From Sphingobacterium oryzagri (lineage in GTDB: Bacteria > Bacteroidota > Bacteroidia > Sphingobacteriales > Sphingobacteriaceae), in the NCBI RefSeq assembly GCF_028736175.1, contig NZ_CP117880.1, positions 930,001-994,000 of the forward strand: a stretch of DNA of 64,000 nucleotides. Direction: 5' to 3'. Below the pieces are notes generated by a model that saw only the letters and a list, made by a program, of their open reading frames with translations, was not told where the DNA came from and did no database searches. This document shows positions 1 to 6,547 of the stretch, in pieces; positions within the stretch are counted from its first letter, which is position 1; every line of letters starts with the position of its first letter. The position numbers were made by a program, and so were the translations under genes.

Positions 1-214
1 AATTTCTTAGTATCTTGTACAGGTAGTGTCTAAAAGCTAGTTCTTCCAAGATAGCGACACAAATGGCTTTTAAACTAATAGCAATTAAATGGTATTCCTG
101 CAATTGATAGGTAGGGGATGATTTTGATGCTACAATTAGCAAGGTCGCAACAAGCGATGCTGATAAGCAAAATCCTACGAAAAAATGCAATATTTTTATA
201 CGTGAAGTCTGCAT
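1..214 (-). CDS. CPBP-family intramembrane protease, 3' part outside window
   Basis: The first 71 codons read from an ATG at 214 and run off the left edge. Residues about 8-30 form a hydrophobic helix. Near the cut the sequence reads ILEELAFRHYLY, which fits the EExxxR motif of CPBP (CAAX/Abi) intramembrane metalloproteases; the later His motifs would lie outside the window. In this family the glutamates bind the catalytic metal. CPBP proteins often sit in bacteriocin loci and some give self-immunity (PlnI type). Here it is downstream, in the same direction, of the small membrane-protein genes and about 4 kb from a double-glycine precursor, so an immunity role is plausible but inferred. Confidence 0.6.
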   Translation of the reverse strand, partial: MQTSRIKILHFFVGFCLSASLVATLLIVASKSSPTYQLQEYHLIAISLKAICVAILEELAFRHYLYKILRN

Positions 215-343
215 AGAGAATTTCCTAACGCATCATGAAGAGATAACAGTTCCGTTTGCCCAATCAGCCGCAATTAGTTTTCGGACGATTTTATGTTTAA
301 ACCGCTTGTCACATCCATAGAATATTTTTTTCTATTCCATCAA

Positions 344-454
344 TTAAAATAAACTTGCGACGTACCGAACGATCATCGGTATATATTCCATAAATAAAAC
401 GATTGAAACGAAAATTAGCACCCACAGCATGATGGTCTTTAGTGTTTTCTTCAT
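344..454 (-). CDS. 36-residue single-helix membrane protein (pair B, second gene)
   Basis: A short ORF starting MKKTLKTIMLWVLIF, whose ATG overlaps the stop of the preceding small gene as ATGA (451-454). It has a basic N-terminus, one hydrophobic helix over residues about 9-22 and a short amphipathic tail. No family is recognised. The ATGA overlap suggests translational coupling to its partner, and the layout (two tiny helix proteins, ATGA junction) repeats that of the pairs at 682-956 and 2768-3042. It may be a small immunity or accessory protein of the peptide locus; that is inference. Confidence 0.4.
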   Translation of the reverse strand: MKKTLKTIMLWVLIFVSIVLFMEYIPMIVRYVASLF

Positions 455-597
455 CTTAGGAGTTGCCCAACCCATTTGCCTAATTGCTCAGCAAGCTTTC
501 CCAATATCACCGTCGAAAGGCTTATTACAAACAACCATTTAAAAATCAGTGGAAAATAGTTTTTTCCTGATAGATTGTGAATAATTTTTTTAGTCAT
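451..597 (-). CDS. 48-residue single-helix membrane protein (pair B, first gene)
   Basis: An ORF of 48 codons from ATG at 597. The first 20 residues are polar and basic, then comes one hydrophobic segment (WLFVISLSTVILG), then an amphipathic tail ending in QLLR. It has no recognised domain. Its stop codon overlaps the start of the next tiny gene by four bases. It lies in a cluster of similar small proteins between two CPBP protease genes. It could also be a chance ORF, but the coupled arrangement seen three times in 3 kb argues against that. Confidence 0.4.
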   Translation of the reverse strand: MTKKIIHNLSGKNYFPLIFKWLFVISLSTVILGKLAEQLGKWVGQLLR

Positions 598-681
598 GTG
601 TTTTTTTAAGTTCTGTAAATAAAATTAAAAGGAGGATTTTCTGAGAAAAATTTGCAGTAGCAATATAATGTTTCCTTTTTA

Positions 682-822
682 TCAACGACCGTTGTAAAAC
701 CCGTCTCTAAATCCCGCCATAAAATCGGGGAAGTTGTTAATGAAGCCAATCAAAAAAGCAATCGCTGCCAAAATATAGAGCGCATTGAAAATACGTTGTC
801 GTTGTTTGTTTCGTTTGTTCAT
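682..822 (-). CDS. 46-residue single-helix membrane protein (pair A copy 1, second gene)
   Basis: The ATG at 822 overlaps the stop of the preceding small gene (ATGA). The protein starts MNKRNKQRQRIF, a strongly basic segment, followed by one hydrophobic helix (residues about 13-27), and ends DFMAGFRDGFYNGR. The copy at 2768-2908 encodes exactly the same protein although two bases differ, both silently, which suggests it is a real gene under constraint. No family is recognised. The basic N-terminus would stay in the cytoplasm and the tail would face the periplasm. An immunity or accessory role is possible given the locus. Confidence 0.5.
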   Translation of the reverse strand: MNKRNKQRQRIFNALYILAAIAFLIGFINNFPDFMAGFRDGFYNGR

Positions 823-956
823 AATATTAAGCGAATTGCATCATGCATCCCCTGAACAACACTATCACTATTATCTAAGAGATAAACGATAACTAGCGTT
901 CCTATAAAATAAACACCTTCTTTACTTTTCAATGAATCGGTTATATTGTTTGTCAT
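819..956 (-). CDS. 45-residue single-helix membrane protein (pair A copy 1, first gene)
   Basis: The ORF opens MTNNITDSLKSKEG, has a hydrophobic stretch VYFIGTLVIVYLL and ends with an amphipathic tail including VVQGMHDAIR. That tail resembles the tail of its partner (MAGFRDGF), with a shared G-[MF]-x-D-[AG] pattern. It overlaps the next gene by ATGA. The second copy at 2905-3042 keeps the frame but has four residue changes. The function is unknown. Confidence 0.45.
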   Translation of the reverse strand: MTNNITDSLKSKEGVYFIGTLVIVYLLDNSDSVVQGMHDAIRLIL

Positions 957-1123
957 ACACTATTGTATTTAATTGATTAATAAAATTACGATTTTATTTT
1001 CATAAATCTTCTTTGAGTTTATAAAATATGGCCCAGGTAATATTTGAGATGCATGGAGGTTACGCCGGTTTTATTCGCGAAGGTTGTTCCATTAGGTTTA
1101 CCCGATGGACAACTATGTATTTT

Positions 1124-1486
1124 TTAAAGATTTAAGAAATTCAGTTGCCAGCTAAAAGTAAATAAATCTCGTAGCTTGAAGATCAAACTTACCGCAATAA
1201 TCGAGGCGGAGATAGCTATGTGTCTTGGTTTTAATGACAGCCAAAGGCGAAAAATAGCCTCTTCTACAAACGGTGCAAAGAATGCAATCAGAAATATGCT
1301 ATGCCACTTGTTGTTATTACTGTACGTTTTTATTTTTGTGGCAATATCATTATCTAGGACACTTGGTAACCCCAAATAATCAACCACTAAAAATGTGTCT
1401 ACAGATTTGATAATAGACATAAGTAAAAATCCAATAGCGAGGAAAAGTAAGTAGCAATATCCTACTGTCTTCAGTTTCTGTTTCAA
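1124..1486 (-). pseudogene. truncated CPBP-family intramembrane protease
   Basis: The reading frame encodes about 120 residues with two hydrophobic helices and the motif FVEEAIFR (EExxxR of CPBP proteases), but stops about 45 residues later, before the FxxxH and C-terminal His motifs needed for activity. The last few codons lie inside the 471-bp direct repeat, so the gene seems to have been cut where the repeat begins. The first codon of the frame is TTG, directly after an in-frame stop, and no ATG is available near the N-terminus, so the 5' end may also be damaged. It follows the 367-residue exported protein by about 90 bp in the same direction. A functional shortened protein cannot be excluded. 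Confidence 0.6.
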
Positions 1487-1574
1487 AAATGTTCAATTTT
1501 TTTAGCGGGCGATGATGATTGATTTTTTATAATCGCCCACATCACTAATAATCTAGAGAGGTTTCGGCCATATG

Positions 1575-2678
1575 TCACTCCATCAATTTTATTTTAGTAT
1601 TTAATTTGCGTTGTAAAGCTTCATTAATCGGAGGAATGGAAAAACGTTCAAGATCTTCCCAGAATTTATGAGAATATTGACTTTTCTTCTGTGTTTTAAA
1701 GATGTTACTTTCCAGTTCTTTTGAAATTTTTTCATATTCTTTGCGGTTCATGCCGGAGCGCTCCATAACGTAAAAATGGCTAACATTTTCGTAGGGAATA
1801 TGGCCAAATATCGCTTTCCGCTTTATACTTCCGATAGTATGTTCGTAAAGACTTGTTAAAAAATATGGGTTTAGTTTTTCTAGGTCGCCAGAGGAATAAT
1901 TTTCCAGATAAACCATGCTTTTTGCTCTTGCCTCCAGCCTGAAAAGTTTCTGTGATTTGATCGTGTCCGGTAATACGAGATCGATATACAACCTCGTCGT
2001 CTCGTCATCGTCAGAAATTTCAACCCGTCCTACTTCCTTGTTGTTTTTTTTCAAAACGATTTTTTTTGGCTGCGATGTGTCAAGCTCATACTGCTTAATT
2101 CGATCGGTTAATTTCCGTCCATTTAGATCAGGAAGCCTTGATGCCTTGAAATAATTTCCCATTTTTGCATCGAAGTCTTTTTGTACCGATGAGTCGCAAA
2201 ATACGCGAAAATCCAACAGTTTATACTTGACCGTTCCTCCATAATTTGGAACGTAAAACTCTACTATTCCATCAGAAAAATATTTGGTGTTGGAATCAAA
2301 CGTTTCCAACGATCGGTAATACCCCAATAGCACGGTAACTTCCGGGATAGAATTATCGACCTTTACGGTGTCGATCCAAGTTGATGTGGGAACTAATTCA
2401 AAAACCTGACTATCTGATAAGTTGTTTAAAATGATTGATTTATCTTTGTAAGATAAGTGTTGCGAGGTTACCTGTAGTGGGAACTTAAGCGGGTGGTCTA
2501 CCAGCAACGTTGCAAATCGACCGTTGTTGTCTGAATAGCCCACGAGCTCCCCTTCTTCATCATAAAAATTGAGTGCGCGAATGGGAATTTTGGTGTCCTG
2601 ATCAATAAATAAGACTTGCGAATAAGCTGTTGTCGTGCAGAGTAAATAAAAAAATATTAGATAGAAGTAGTTCTTCAT
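1575..2678 (-). CDS. exported protein with N-terminal carboxypeptidase-regulatory-like domain, unknown function
   Basis: The start chosen at 2678 gives a good signal peptide (MKNYFYLIFFYLLCTTTAYS); the open frame extends 31 codons further upstream, into the repeat, without such a signal. Residues about 20-95 (VLFIDQDTKIPIRAL ... GYSDNNGRF) resemble the beta-sandwich domain found at the front of many Bacteroidota surface proteins. The remaining 270 residues are not recognised. It is 367 residues with no clear membrane anchor, so probably periplasmic or surface-exposed. It lies between the two repeat copies and upstream of the broken protease gene; a link to the peptide locus is only positional. 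Confidence 0.65.
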   Translation of the reverse strand: MKNYFYLIFFYLLCTTTAYSQVLFIDQDTKIPIRALNFYDEEGELVGYSDNNGRFATLLVDHPLKFPLQVTSQHLSYKDKSIILNNLSDSQVFELVPTSTWIDTVKVDNSIPEVTVLLGYYRSLETFDSNTKYFSDGIVEFYVPNYGGTVKYKLLDFRVFCDSSVQKDFDAKMGNYFKASRLPDLNGRKLTDRIKQYELDTSQPKKIVLKKNNKEVGRVEISDDDETTRLYIDLVLPDTIKSQKLFRLEARAKSMVYLENYSSGDLEKLNPYFLTSLYEHTIGSIKRKAIFGHIPYENVSHFYVMERSGMNRKEYEKISKELESNIFKTQKKSQYSHKFWEDLERFSIPPINEALQRKLNTKIKLME

Positions 2679-2767
2679 GTAGTAAAGTAGCTGATCTAGC
2701 ACAATTGTCTGCTGATATTTTTCATTAGTTTCACTTTTCTGCAATATGCTTCCGAGATGTGTTTTTA

Positions 2768-2908
2768 TCAACGACCGTTGTAAAACCCGTCTCTAAATCC
2801 CGCCATAAAATCGGGGAAGTTGTTAATGAAGCCGATCAAAAAAGCAATAGCTGCCAAAATATAGAGCGCATTGAAAATACGTTGTCGTTGTTTGTTTCGT
2901 TTGTTCAT
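2768..2908 (-). CDS. 46-residue single-helix membrane protein (pair A copy 2, second gene)
   Basis: The protein is identical to the one encoded at 682-822: basic N-terminus (MNKRNKQRQRIF), one helix, tail ending FRDGFYNGR. The two nucleotide differences between the copies fall at third positions and change nothing. The start overlaps the preceding stop as ATGA. The exported-protein gene starts 89 bp downstream. The function is unknown. Confidence 0.5.
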   Translation of the reverse strand: MNKRNKQRQRIFNALYILAAIAFLIGFINNFPDFMAGFRDGFYNGR

Positions 2909-3042
2909 AATATTAAGCGAATTGCATCATGCATCCCCTGAACAATACTATCACTATTATCTACGAGATAAACGATAACTAGCGTTCCTATAAAATAAAC
3001 ATTTCCTTTACTTTTCAATGAATCGGTTATATTGTTTGTCAT
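2905..3042 (-). CDS. 45-residue single-helix membrane protein (pair A copy 2, first gene)
   Basis: This is the counterpart of 819-956: same length, same start (MTNNITDSLKSK) and same ATGA coupling to the next gene, with four residue differences (two beside the helix start, L to V and V to I elsewhere). That the frame stays open despite these changes supports coding. The 425 bp upstream hold the rest of the repeat and, beyond 3232, an AT-rich stretch where no gene is seen. Confidence 0.45.
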   Translation of the reverse strand: MTNNITDSLKSKGNVYFIGTLVIVYLVDNSDSIVQGMHDAIRLIL

Positions 3043-3232
3043 ACTCTATTGTATTTAATTGATTAATAAAATTACAAAATTTTTCCCATAAATATTCTTT
3101 GAGTTTACAAAACATAGCCCAGGTAATATTTGAGATGCATGGAGGTTACGCCGGTTTTATTCGCGAAGGTTGTTCCATTAGGTTTATCCGATGGACAACT
3201 ATGTATTTTTTAAAGATTTAAAAAATTCAGTT

Positions 3233-3465
3233 ATTGAAAACTTAGCATAATTGATAGAATTTTTGAAGTCAGGTGGAAAAGGATAAATTTATAGTAAGTG
3301 TGGCTATTGACCGAGCATAATGTAGTGACAATTTAACGCTTGCAAATACTAATATGATCTGCAATGTTTTCGGATTGTTGTTTATTTTATTGTGGAAGAA
3401 AATTTTTAACGGCTATGTTTGTCAGCCTGATGCGTTTCGCTTCCGTTGCCGGCCCCCGTGAGCGT
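3233..3465. other. AT-rich gap, nothing recognised
   Basis: Between the end of repeat copy 2 and the four-helix membrane protein gene there is no convincing reading frame. A short GC-richer patch at about 3425-3462 stands out against the surrounding A+T-rich sequence, but it has no hairpin or motif that can be named. Confidence 0.5.
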
Positions 3466-3993
3466 TTAAGTATACTTCGATTTTATTTTCTTCCAATTCA
3501 ATAAGAACCACAAGAAGACTAAAGAAAGCAGTAAAATGTAGAAAAGGTAGAATTTACCGCTAATGTGAAAAATCTCCACATATTTATTTACTAGAGGGGG
3601 CGCTGATGGGGATTTGCTTATGTAAAAGTAAAGCATTGAGTTATTAATAATAGCCATAAAGTGTACGAATAAAACTATATATATAAATACTGGAAGGGCT
3701 GCTTTAACTTTGAAGGTTATGATTGTTCGATTTGTTCGAAGTTTTTGTTTAAGTAATTTGTATTGATGTGTTTTTTGGGGTTTATAATTCAAGAATATGT
3801 TGTATAAAATAAGTAAGGAAAGAATCTCGATAGCGAAAAATATATACAGAGTCGTTAAGTTTCCCCCGAACATCTGGACGACAAAATGCATTTCATGTAA
3901 CGAAGCGTTTGGTTCTGAGAATAATAGATAAGTACTAAAAAGATCTATCAAAGGAACTAAAATTATTATAAATCTATTGATTGATTTTTTCAT
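3466..3993 (-). CDS. four-helix membrane protein, candidate immunity protein for the upstream peptide
   Basis: The protein has 175 residues with hydrophobic helices at about 8-25, 48-68, 98-120 and 147-167, and basic loops (YKLLKQKLRTNR in the middle, KKIKSKY at the end). No enzyme motif or known family is seen. It lies 108 bp downstream of the double-glycine precursor at 4102-4287, in the same direction and alone with it. Small multi-helix proteins encoded right after a bacteriocin gene are commonly its immunity protein, so that role is proposed by position only. Confidence 0.6.
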   Translation of the reverse strand: MKKSINRFIIILVPLIDLFSTYLLFSEPNASLHEMHFVVQMFGGNLTTLYIFFAIEILSLLILYNIFLNYKPQKTHQYKLLKQKLRTNRTIITFKVKAALPVFIYIVLFVHFMAIINNSMLYFYISKSPSAPPLVNKYVEIFHISGKFYLFYILLLSLVFLWFLLNWKKIKSKYT

Positions 3994-4101
3994 ATTAATA
4001 TCTTTTTGTCTTTAAACATACGATAATTAGATTTTTAAAACTTCAGAATTAGTTATTAACCCTCTTTTAATTAGCAAGAGGGTTAAGTAATCAAAAATAA
4101 A

Positions 4102-4287
4102 TTATTGCGATTGCATTTCAGCGGCTTTAACTGTCGCTAACGCACCAATCCCAGCGGCAACCAAACCTGTTTGAACTGCCCAAATACCTAGCATTACTGG
4201 AATAGGTAAAAATCCTCCATTGATTTCAACGATTTCTTGTTCTTCCATGTCCTGAACATCGAATGTCTTTAAATTAAATGTATTCAT
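4102..4287 (-). CDS. double-glycine leader peptide precursor, class IIb bacteriocin-like
   Basis: This 61-residue precursor has a 25-residue leader ending EEQEIVEINGG, with hydrophobic residues at -4, -7 and -12, Glu at -8 and GG at -2/-1, the pattern cut by C39 peptidase domains. The predicted mature part (36 residues) begins FLPIPVMLGIW and contains a Gly/Ala-rich hydrophobic stretch (AAGIGALATV) with helix-packing spacing, as in lactobin/cerein-type class IIb peptides. It contains no Cys, so no disulfide or lanthionine bridge. Export would be by the C39-ABC transporter at 8256-10415. The upstream region shares the 90-bp element found before the second precursor. Bacteriocin activity is inferred; a signalling peptide would look similar. 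Confidence 0.8.
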   Translation of the reverse strand: MNTFNLKTFDVQDMEEQEIVEINGGFLPIPVMLGIWAVQTGLVAAGIGALATVKAAEMQSQ

Positions 4288-4307
4288 TGTTTTTGAAATT
4301 AAAATTA

Positions 4308-4397
4308 TTCCTACTCTGTTTTTAAGCTTTTCGGATTCCGCTTCTGTTGATCAACACTACTAAATTACTGTTGCTTAATCTATAAAAACTGTAGGGA
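4308..4397 (-). promoter_or_regulatory. duplicated 90-bp leader element upstream of precursor 1
   Basis: It matches 6458-6547 at about 86 of 90 positions. On the minus strand it contains a perfect palindrome (GTTGATCAAC) and the imperfect palindrome CGGAATCCG, and ends 20 bp before the precursor start. Its upstream edge still reads PTVFID followed by a stop, the counterpart of the last codons of the HTH gene in the other copy, so this copy derives from an HTH-gene 3' end. It could be a transcribed leader, operator or promoter; no standard promoter box is obvious in it. Confidence 0.7.
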
Positions 4398-4958
4398 GCA
4401 AAAGTTTTTTTTTCTTGTTAAAAGTTTATTGCACTTATACTAATACAATAGATTGACTAGAGTCATGAGAATTCAAGACCTTGATGAAATTTTACTATAT
4501 TCCAATGTTAATTCATGATTACATCTTACTCAGAACAAGTTGGGGGGCATTCAGATTATTTGCTTAAAGGCGTAAAATATAATGACGAAAAAAATACTAT
4601 AAAAGTAACCTAACAATACCGTAAGCGCTAATAAGCATCAGTCCCTATTCCGATGGCATAAAAATTAATAGGTTTATCCTTCCCAAAACGTCTAATTTGT
4701 GTTGAACATCGCTGTTGCATCACATTCCATGCGAAATCTAATTCGATGAGCAAGAAAAGATCGTATTTTCTTTTGTAAGCACTGCTTTATACTAATCCGC
4801 CGAAGAAATGTGACAATATGGTGATACACGTAGCAATGAAATTACCTAAAAGTAATTGAACGAAAATGCGCTTACCTAAAATAAGCGCGAGGGCGTACAG
4901 TAAACTGTTTCAGATAAAGAACTTTTATATTAGATACAGCATCTAGAGGAATAAGGGT
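4398..4958. other. gap with possible degraded coding sequence, no intact gene
   Basis: No intact gene is seen. On the minus strand at about 4635-4785 a frame stays open for about 50 codons (containing KRKYDLFLLIELDF and INFYAIGIGTDAY) but has no proper start and is preceded by a stop; it may be the tail of a broken gene that cannot be named. At about 4896-4925 a sequence just before the transposase debris (GTACAGTAAACTG) may be the left end of the insertion sequence, but no matching right end is found. Confidence 0.35.
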
Positions 4959-5704
4959 TTGATTTTAATAGTTTTAAGCCGGAGGGAGATGAAAGACCTT
5001 TTACGAAGGAAAGAAAATGGGCGGTACAGATGGGGGGCACCGATGCTAAAACACCATCTGGAAAGTATGTTGGTAGGAGAACTGGATTGCCATCTACAGA
5101 AAAGTAAAGCTTCGGGAAAGATTAACCGTAAAACGGAAAGAAAAACAAGACGGTACAGAAGCCTTCACGCGCGACATTTCGAATTAGGAAGCGGTACGTG
5201 ACCGAAATAGTACTTTCGAGTCTAAGAAGTCCCTAACCGTCAATTAATACTTACAGATGAACTGAAAGGTAATGTTATCTCCATGTTTGCTAGTGGAATG
5301 GATACACGGGGAATCTCAGGCTATGTAGAGGAGATTTATGCCATGGACATATCTGCTGTGGAGATTTCCACTATTACTGAAAAGGTCATCCCAGCTATTA
5401 AGGAATGGCGGAACCGTCCTCTTGAATCAATATATCTGTTTCTTTTTCTTGATTGTATGCATTATAAATTTAAAGACAATGGCAGCATCCAGACTTGCGC
5501 ATTATACAATATACTTGGGTAAATCTTGATAGTCAGAAAGAACTGATCAATATCCATCTTTCAGAAAATGAAGGAGCCAGGTTCTGGCTTTCGGTACGGA
5601 AGAATCTGAAACAGGGGGGCGTAGAATATGTCTTTATTGCCTGCCTCGACGGTTTAAAGGGCTTTCCCGATGCTATTGGAGCTGTGTATCCCAAATTAGT
5701 CATA
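4959..5704 (+). pseudogene. IS256-family (mutator-type) transposase remnant
   Basis: Three fragments in shifting frames line up with an IS256-type transposase. An N-terminal piece reads MLKHHLESMLVGELDCHL (4959-5201). A central piece (about 5250-5522) has LTDELKGNVISMFASGM, the NITDKVIPAI-like ITEKVIPAIKEWRNRPL and the first catalytic Asp in FLDCMHYK. The last piece (from 5520) has SENEGARFWL and the second Asp in ACLDGLKGFP. The reading then stops, so the region with the third catalytic residue (Glu) is gone. At least two frameshifts are needed to join the pieces. The element is dead and separates the two peptide modules. Confidence 0.85.
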
Positions 5705-6062
5705 TATAATAGTGTTAGGTACCTATTCATCATACTCGAGATAATTGCGAAATTGATCCAATTATCCAGCCATAAATTAGTGCTAATGGGATATTTCTTG
5801 CCGCATTTCTCTTCAAACAGCAGTTGGTTTACAACAATCGCGTTTTTACCTTATTCTTTGACGTAGCACATGTTTGAACAAATCTGGGTGGGAAATCCCT
5901 AAATAAACTTTTGTTTTTGGAAATTAGCTTTCATAGCCTACGCTATAGTATATATGGAACAGAGAAAACTTCCAGCCTTACTTATCAACGTTAGTACATT
6001 GTTCGGCAAATAGAAAAAATTGCTCGGACCTAATGTAAACGTTATATTTTATTAAGAATAAT
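5705..6062. other. degraded sequence next to transposase debris
   Basis: No intact gene is seen. On the minus strand, about 5705-5955, one frame reads as if once coding (NQLLFEEKCGKKYPI, then TNLWLDNW) but is broken by two in-frame stops near its start. The first codons (MKANFQKQKFI) resemble the start of some IS110-type transposases, but the match is too weak to call. This and the open stretch at 4635-4785 could be two halves of one gene split by the IS256 insertion; that is speculation. Confidence 0.3.
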
Positions 6063-6090
6063 CCCTGTCCAAATATAAACTTGAACAGGG
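6063..6090. terminator. hairpin, possible end of the peptide-2 transcript
   Basis: An inverted repeat CCCTGT...ACAGGG, extended by CAA/TTG after one mismatch, encloses an AT-rich loop. It lies downstream of the precursor at 6284-6433 on the minus strand. There is no clean U-run on either side, only an A+T-rich tail, so terminator function is uncertain. Confidence 0.35.
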
Positions 6091-6144
6091 AATAATTACA
6101 AGACCGGATTCGATTTCCTAAAGCTTGATAACTTAATCATCCTT

Positions 6145-6237
6145 TCATGTTTTATGGAATTTCCGCTTAACTATGAAAAGGAATTGGATCATATTTGTTA
6201 TGATAATAATACCATAAATTATATTCAATGCAATCAT
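6145..6237 (-). CDS. 30-residue hydrophobic peptide downstream of precursor 2
   Basis: The ORF starts MIALNIIYGIIIITNM, almost entirely hydrophobic over about 23 residues, and ends with a basic tail (VKRKFHKT). It begins 46 bp after the stop of the second double-glycine precursor, in the same direction. A single-helix peptide with a positively charged end could be a minimal immunity protein, but the region is very A+T-rich, no ribosome binding site is visible, and a chance ORF is a real alternative. Confidence 0.25.
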   Translation of the reverse strand: MIALNIIYGIIIITNMIQFLFIVKRKFHKT

Positions 6238-6283
6238 AAATTTAATTTAAAAAATCGAAAACATTTTAGAACATTGTTAAATT

Positions 6284-6433
6284 TTAAGCGTATTGTTCTG
6301 AAACGATGAATGCGGGTTTGAAGAAAATTCTAAATCCAGCTCCGAAGGGCCCGAATCCACCACCATCAACTTGCGATAGTTCATTTTGATTAAGCTCAAT
6401 CAATTCTACATTTTCTAAATTTAAATTTTTCAT
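6284..6433 (-). CDS. double-glycine leader peptide precursor 2
   Basis: This 49-residue precursor has a 25-residue leader ending LNQNELSQVDGG, an excellent match to the double-glycine consensus: Leu at -12, Glu at -8, Leu at -7, Val at -4, Gly-Gly. The predicted mature peptide has 24 residues, starts GFGPFGAGFRIFF and is rich in Gly and Phe, with no Cys. The leader differs from that of precursor 1 except in the consensus positions. It follows the HTH gene by 91 bp and ends the HlyD-ABC-TolC-HTH gene series, so it is the likely main substrate of that exporter. It could be a bacteriocin or a secreted signal; the HTH neighbour allows either. Confidence 0.75.
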   Translation of the reverse strand: MKNLNLENVELIELNQNELSQVDGGGFGPFGAGFRIFFKPAFIVSEQYA

Positions 6434-6457
6434 AATATTTTCTGTCTAAAAATTAAC

Positions 6458-6547
6458 TTCCTACTCTGTTTTTAAGCTTTTCGGATTCCGCTTCTGTTGA
6501 TCAACACTACTAAGTTACTGTTGCTCACTCTATAAAAACAGTAGGGA
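6458..6547 (-). promoter_or_regulatory. duplicated 90-bp leader element upstream of precursor 2
   Basis: This copy of the element at 4308-4397 overlaps the last seven codons and stop of the HTH gene (6525-6547) and runs toward the precursor start at 6433. Four mismatches separate the copies. The palindromes GTTGATCAAC and CGGAATCCG are unchanged in both, which makes them candidates for binding by the neighbouring HTH protein or for RNA structure. Confidence 0.7.

Larger units (their letters stand above)
676..1146. repeat. 471-bp direct repeat, copy 1
   Basis: This stretch matches 2762-3232 end to end with no net indel and about 20 mismatches counted by eye (about 96% identity). It carries a pair of tiny overlapping genes plus about 190 bp upstream of them. 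At its upstream edge it meets a truncated CPBP protease gene, whose stop codon lies inside the repeat. The mismatches cluster in the non-coding part just upstream of the first small gene. Confidence 0.93.
2762..3232. repeat. 471-bp direct repeat, copy 2
   Basis: This is the second copy of the unit at 676-1146, in the same orientation and 2086 bp away. It again holds the two overlapping tiny genes and about 190 bp upstream. The segment between the copies (the exported protein and broken protease genes) could be gained or lost by recombination between them. Confidence 0.93.

Noticed and set aside
1025..1135. 35-codon plus-strand ORF within the 471-bp repeat (MAQVIFEMHGGYAGF)
   Set aside because: Its ATG is lost in copy 2 (ATA), and the region lies upstream of the small genes, so leader or relic sequence is more likely than a gene.
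4635..4785. Open minus-strand stretch as a new gene
   Set aside because: It lacks a usable start apart from a late ATG, and a stop precedes it; better read as a fragment.
6145..6237. Calling the 30-codon hydrophobic ORF a firm immunity gene
   Set aside because: The A+T-rich context makes chance hydrophobic ORFs common, and no ribosome binding site is seen; kept only as a low-confidence feature.
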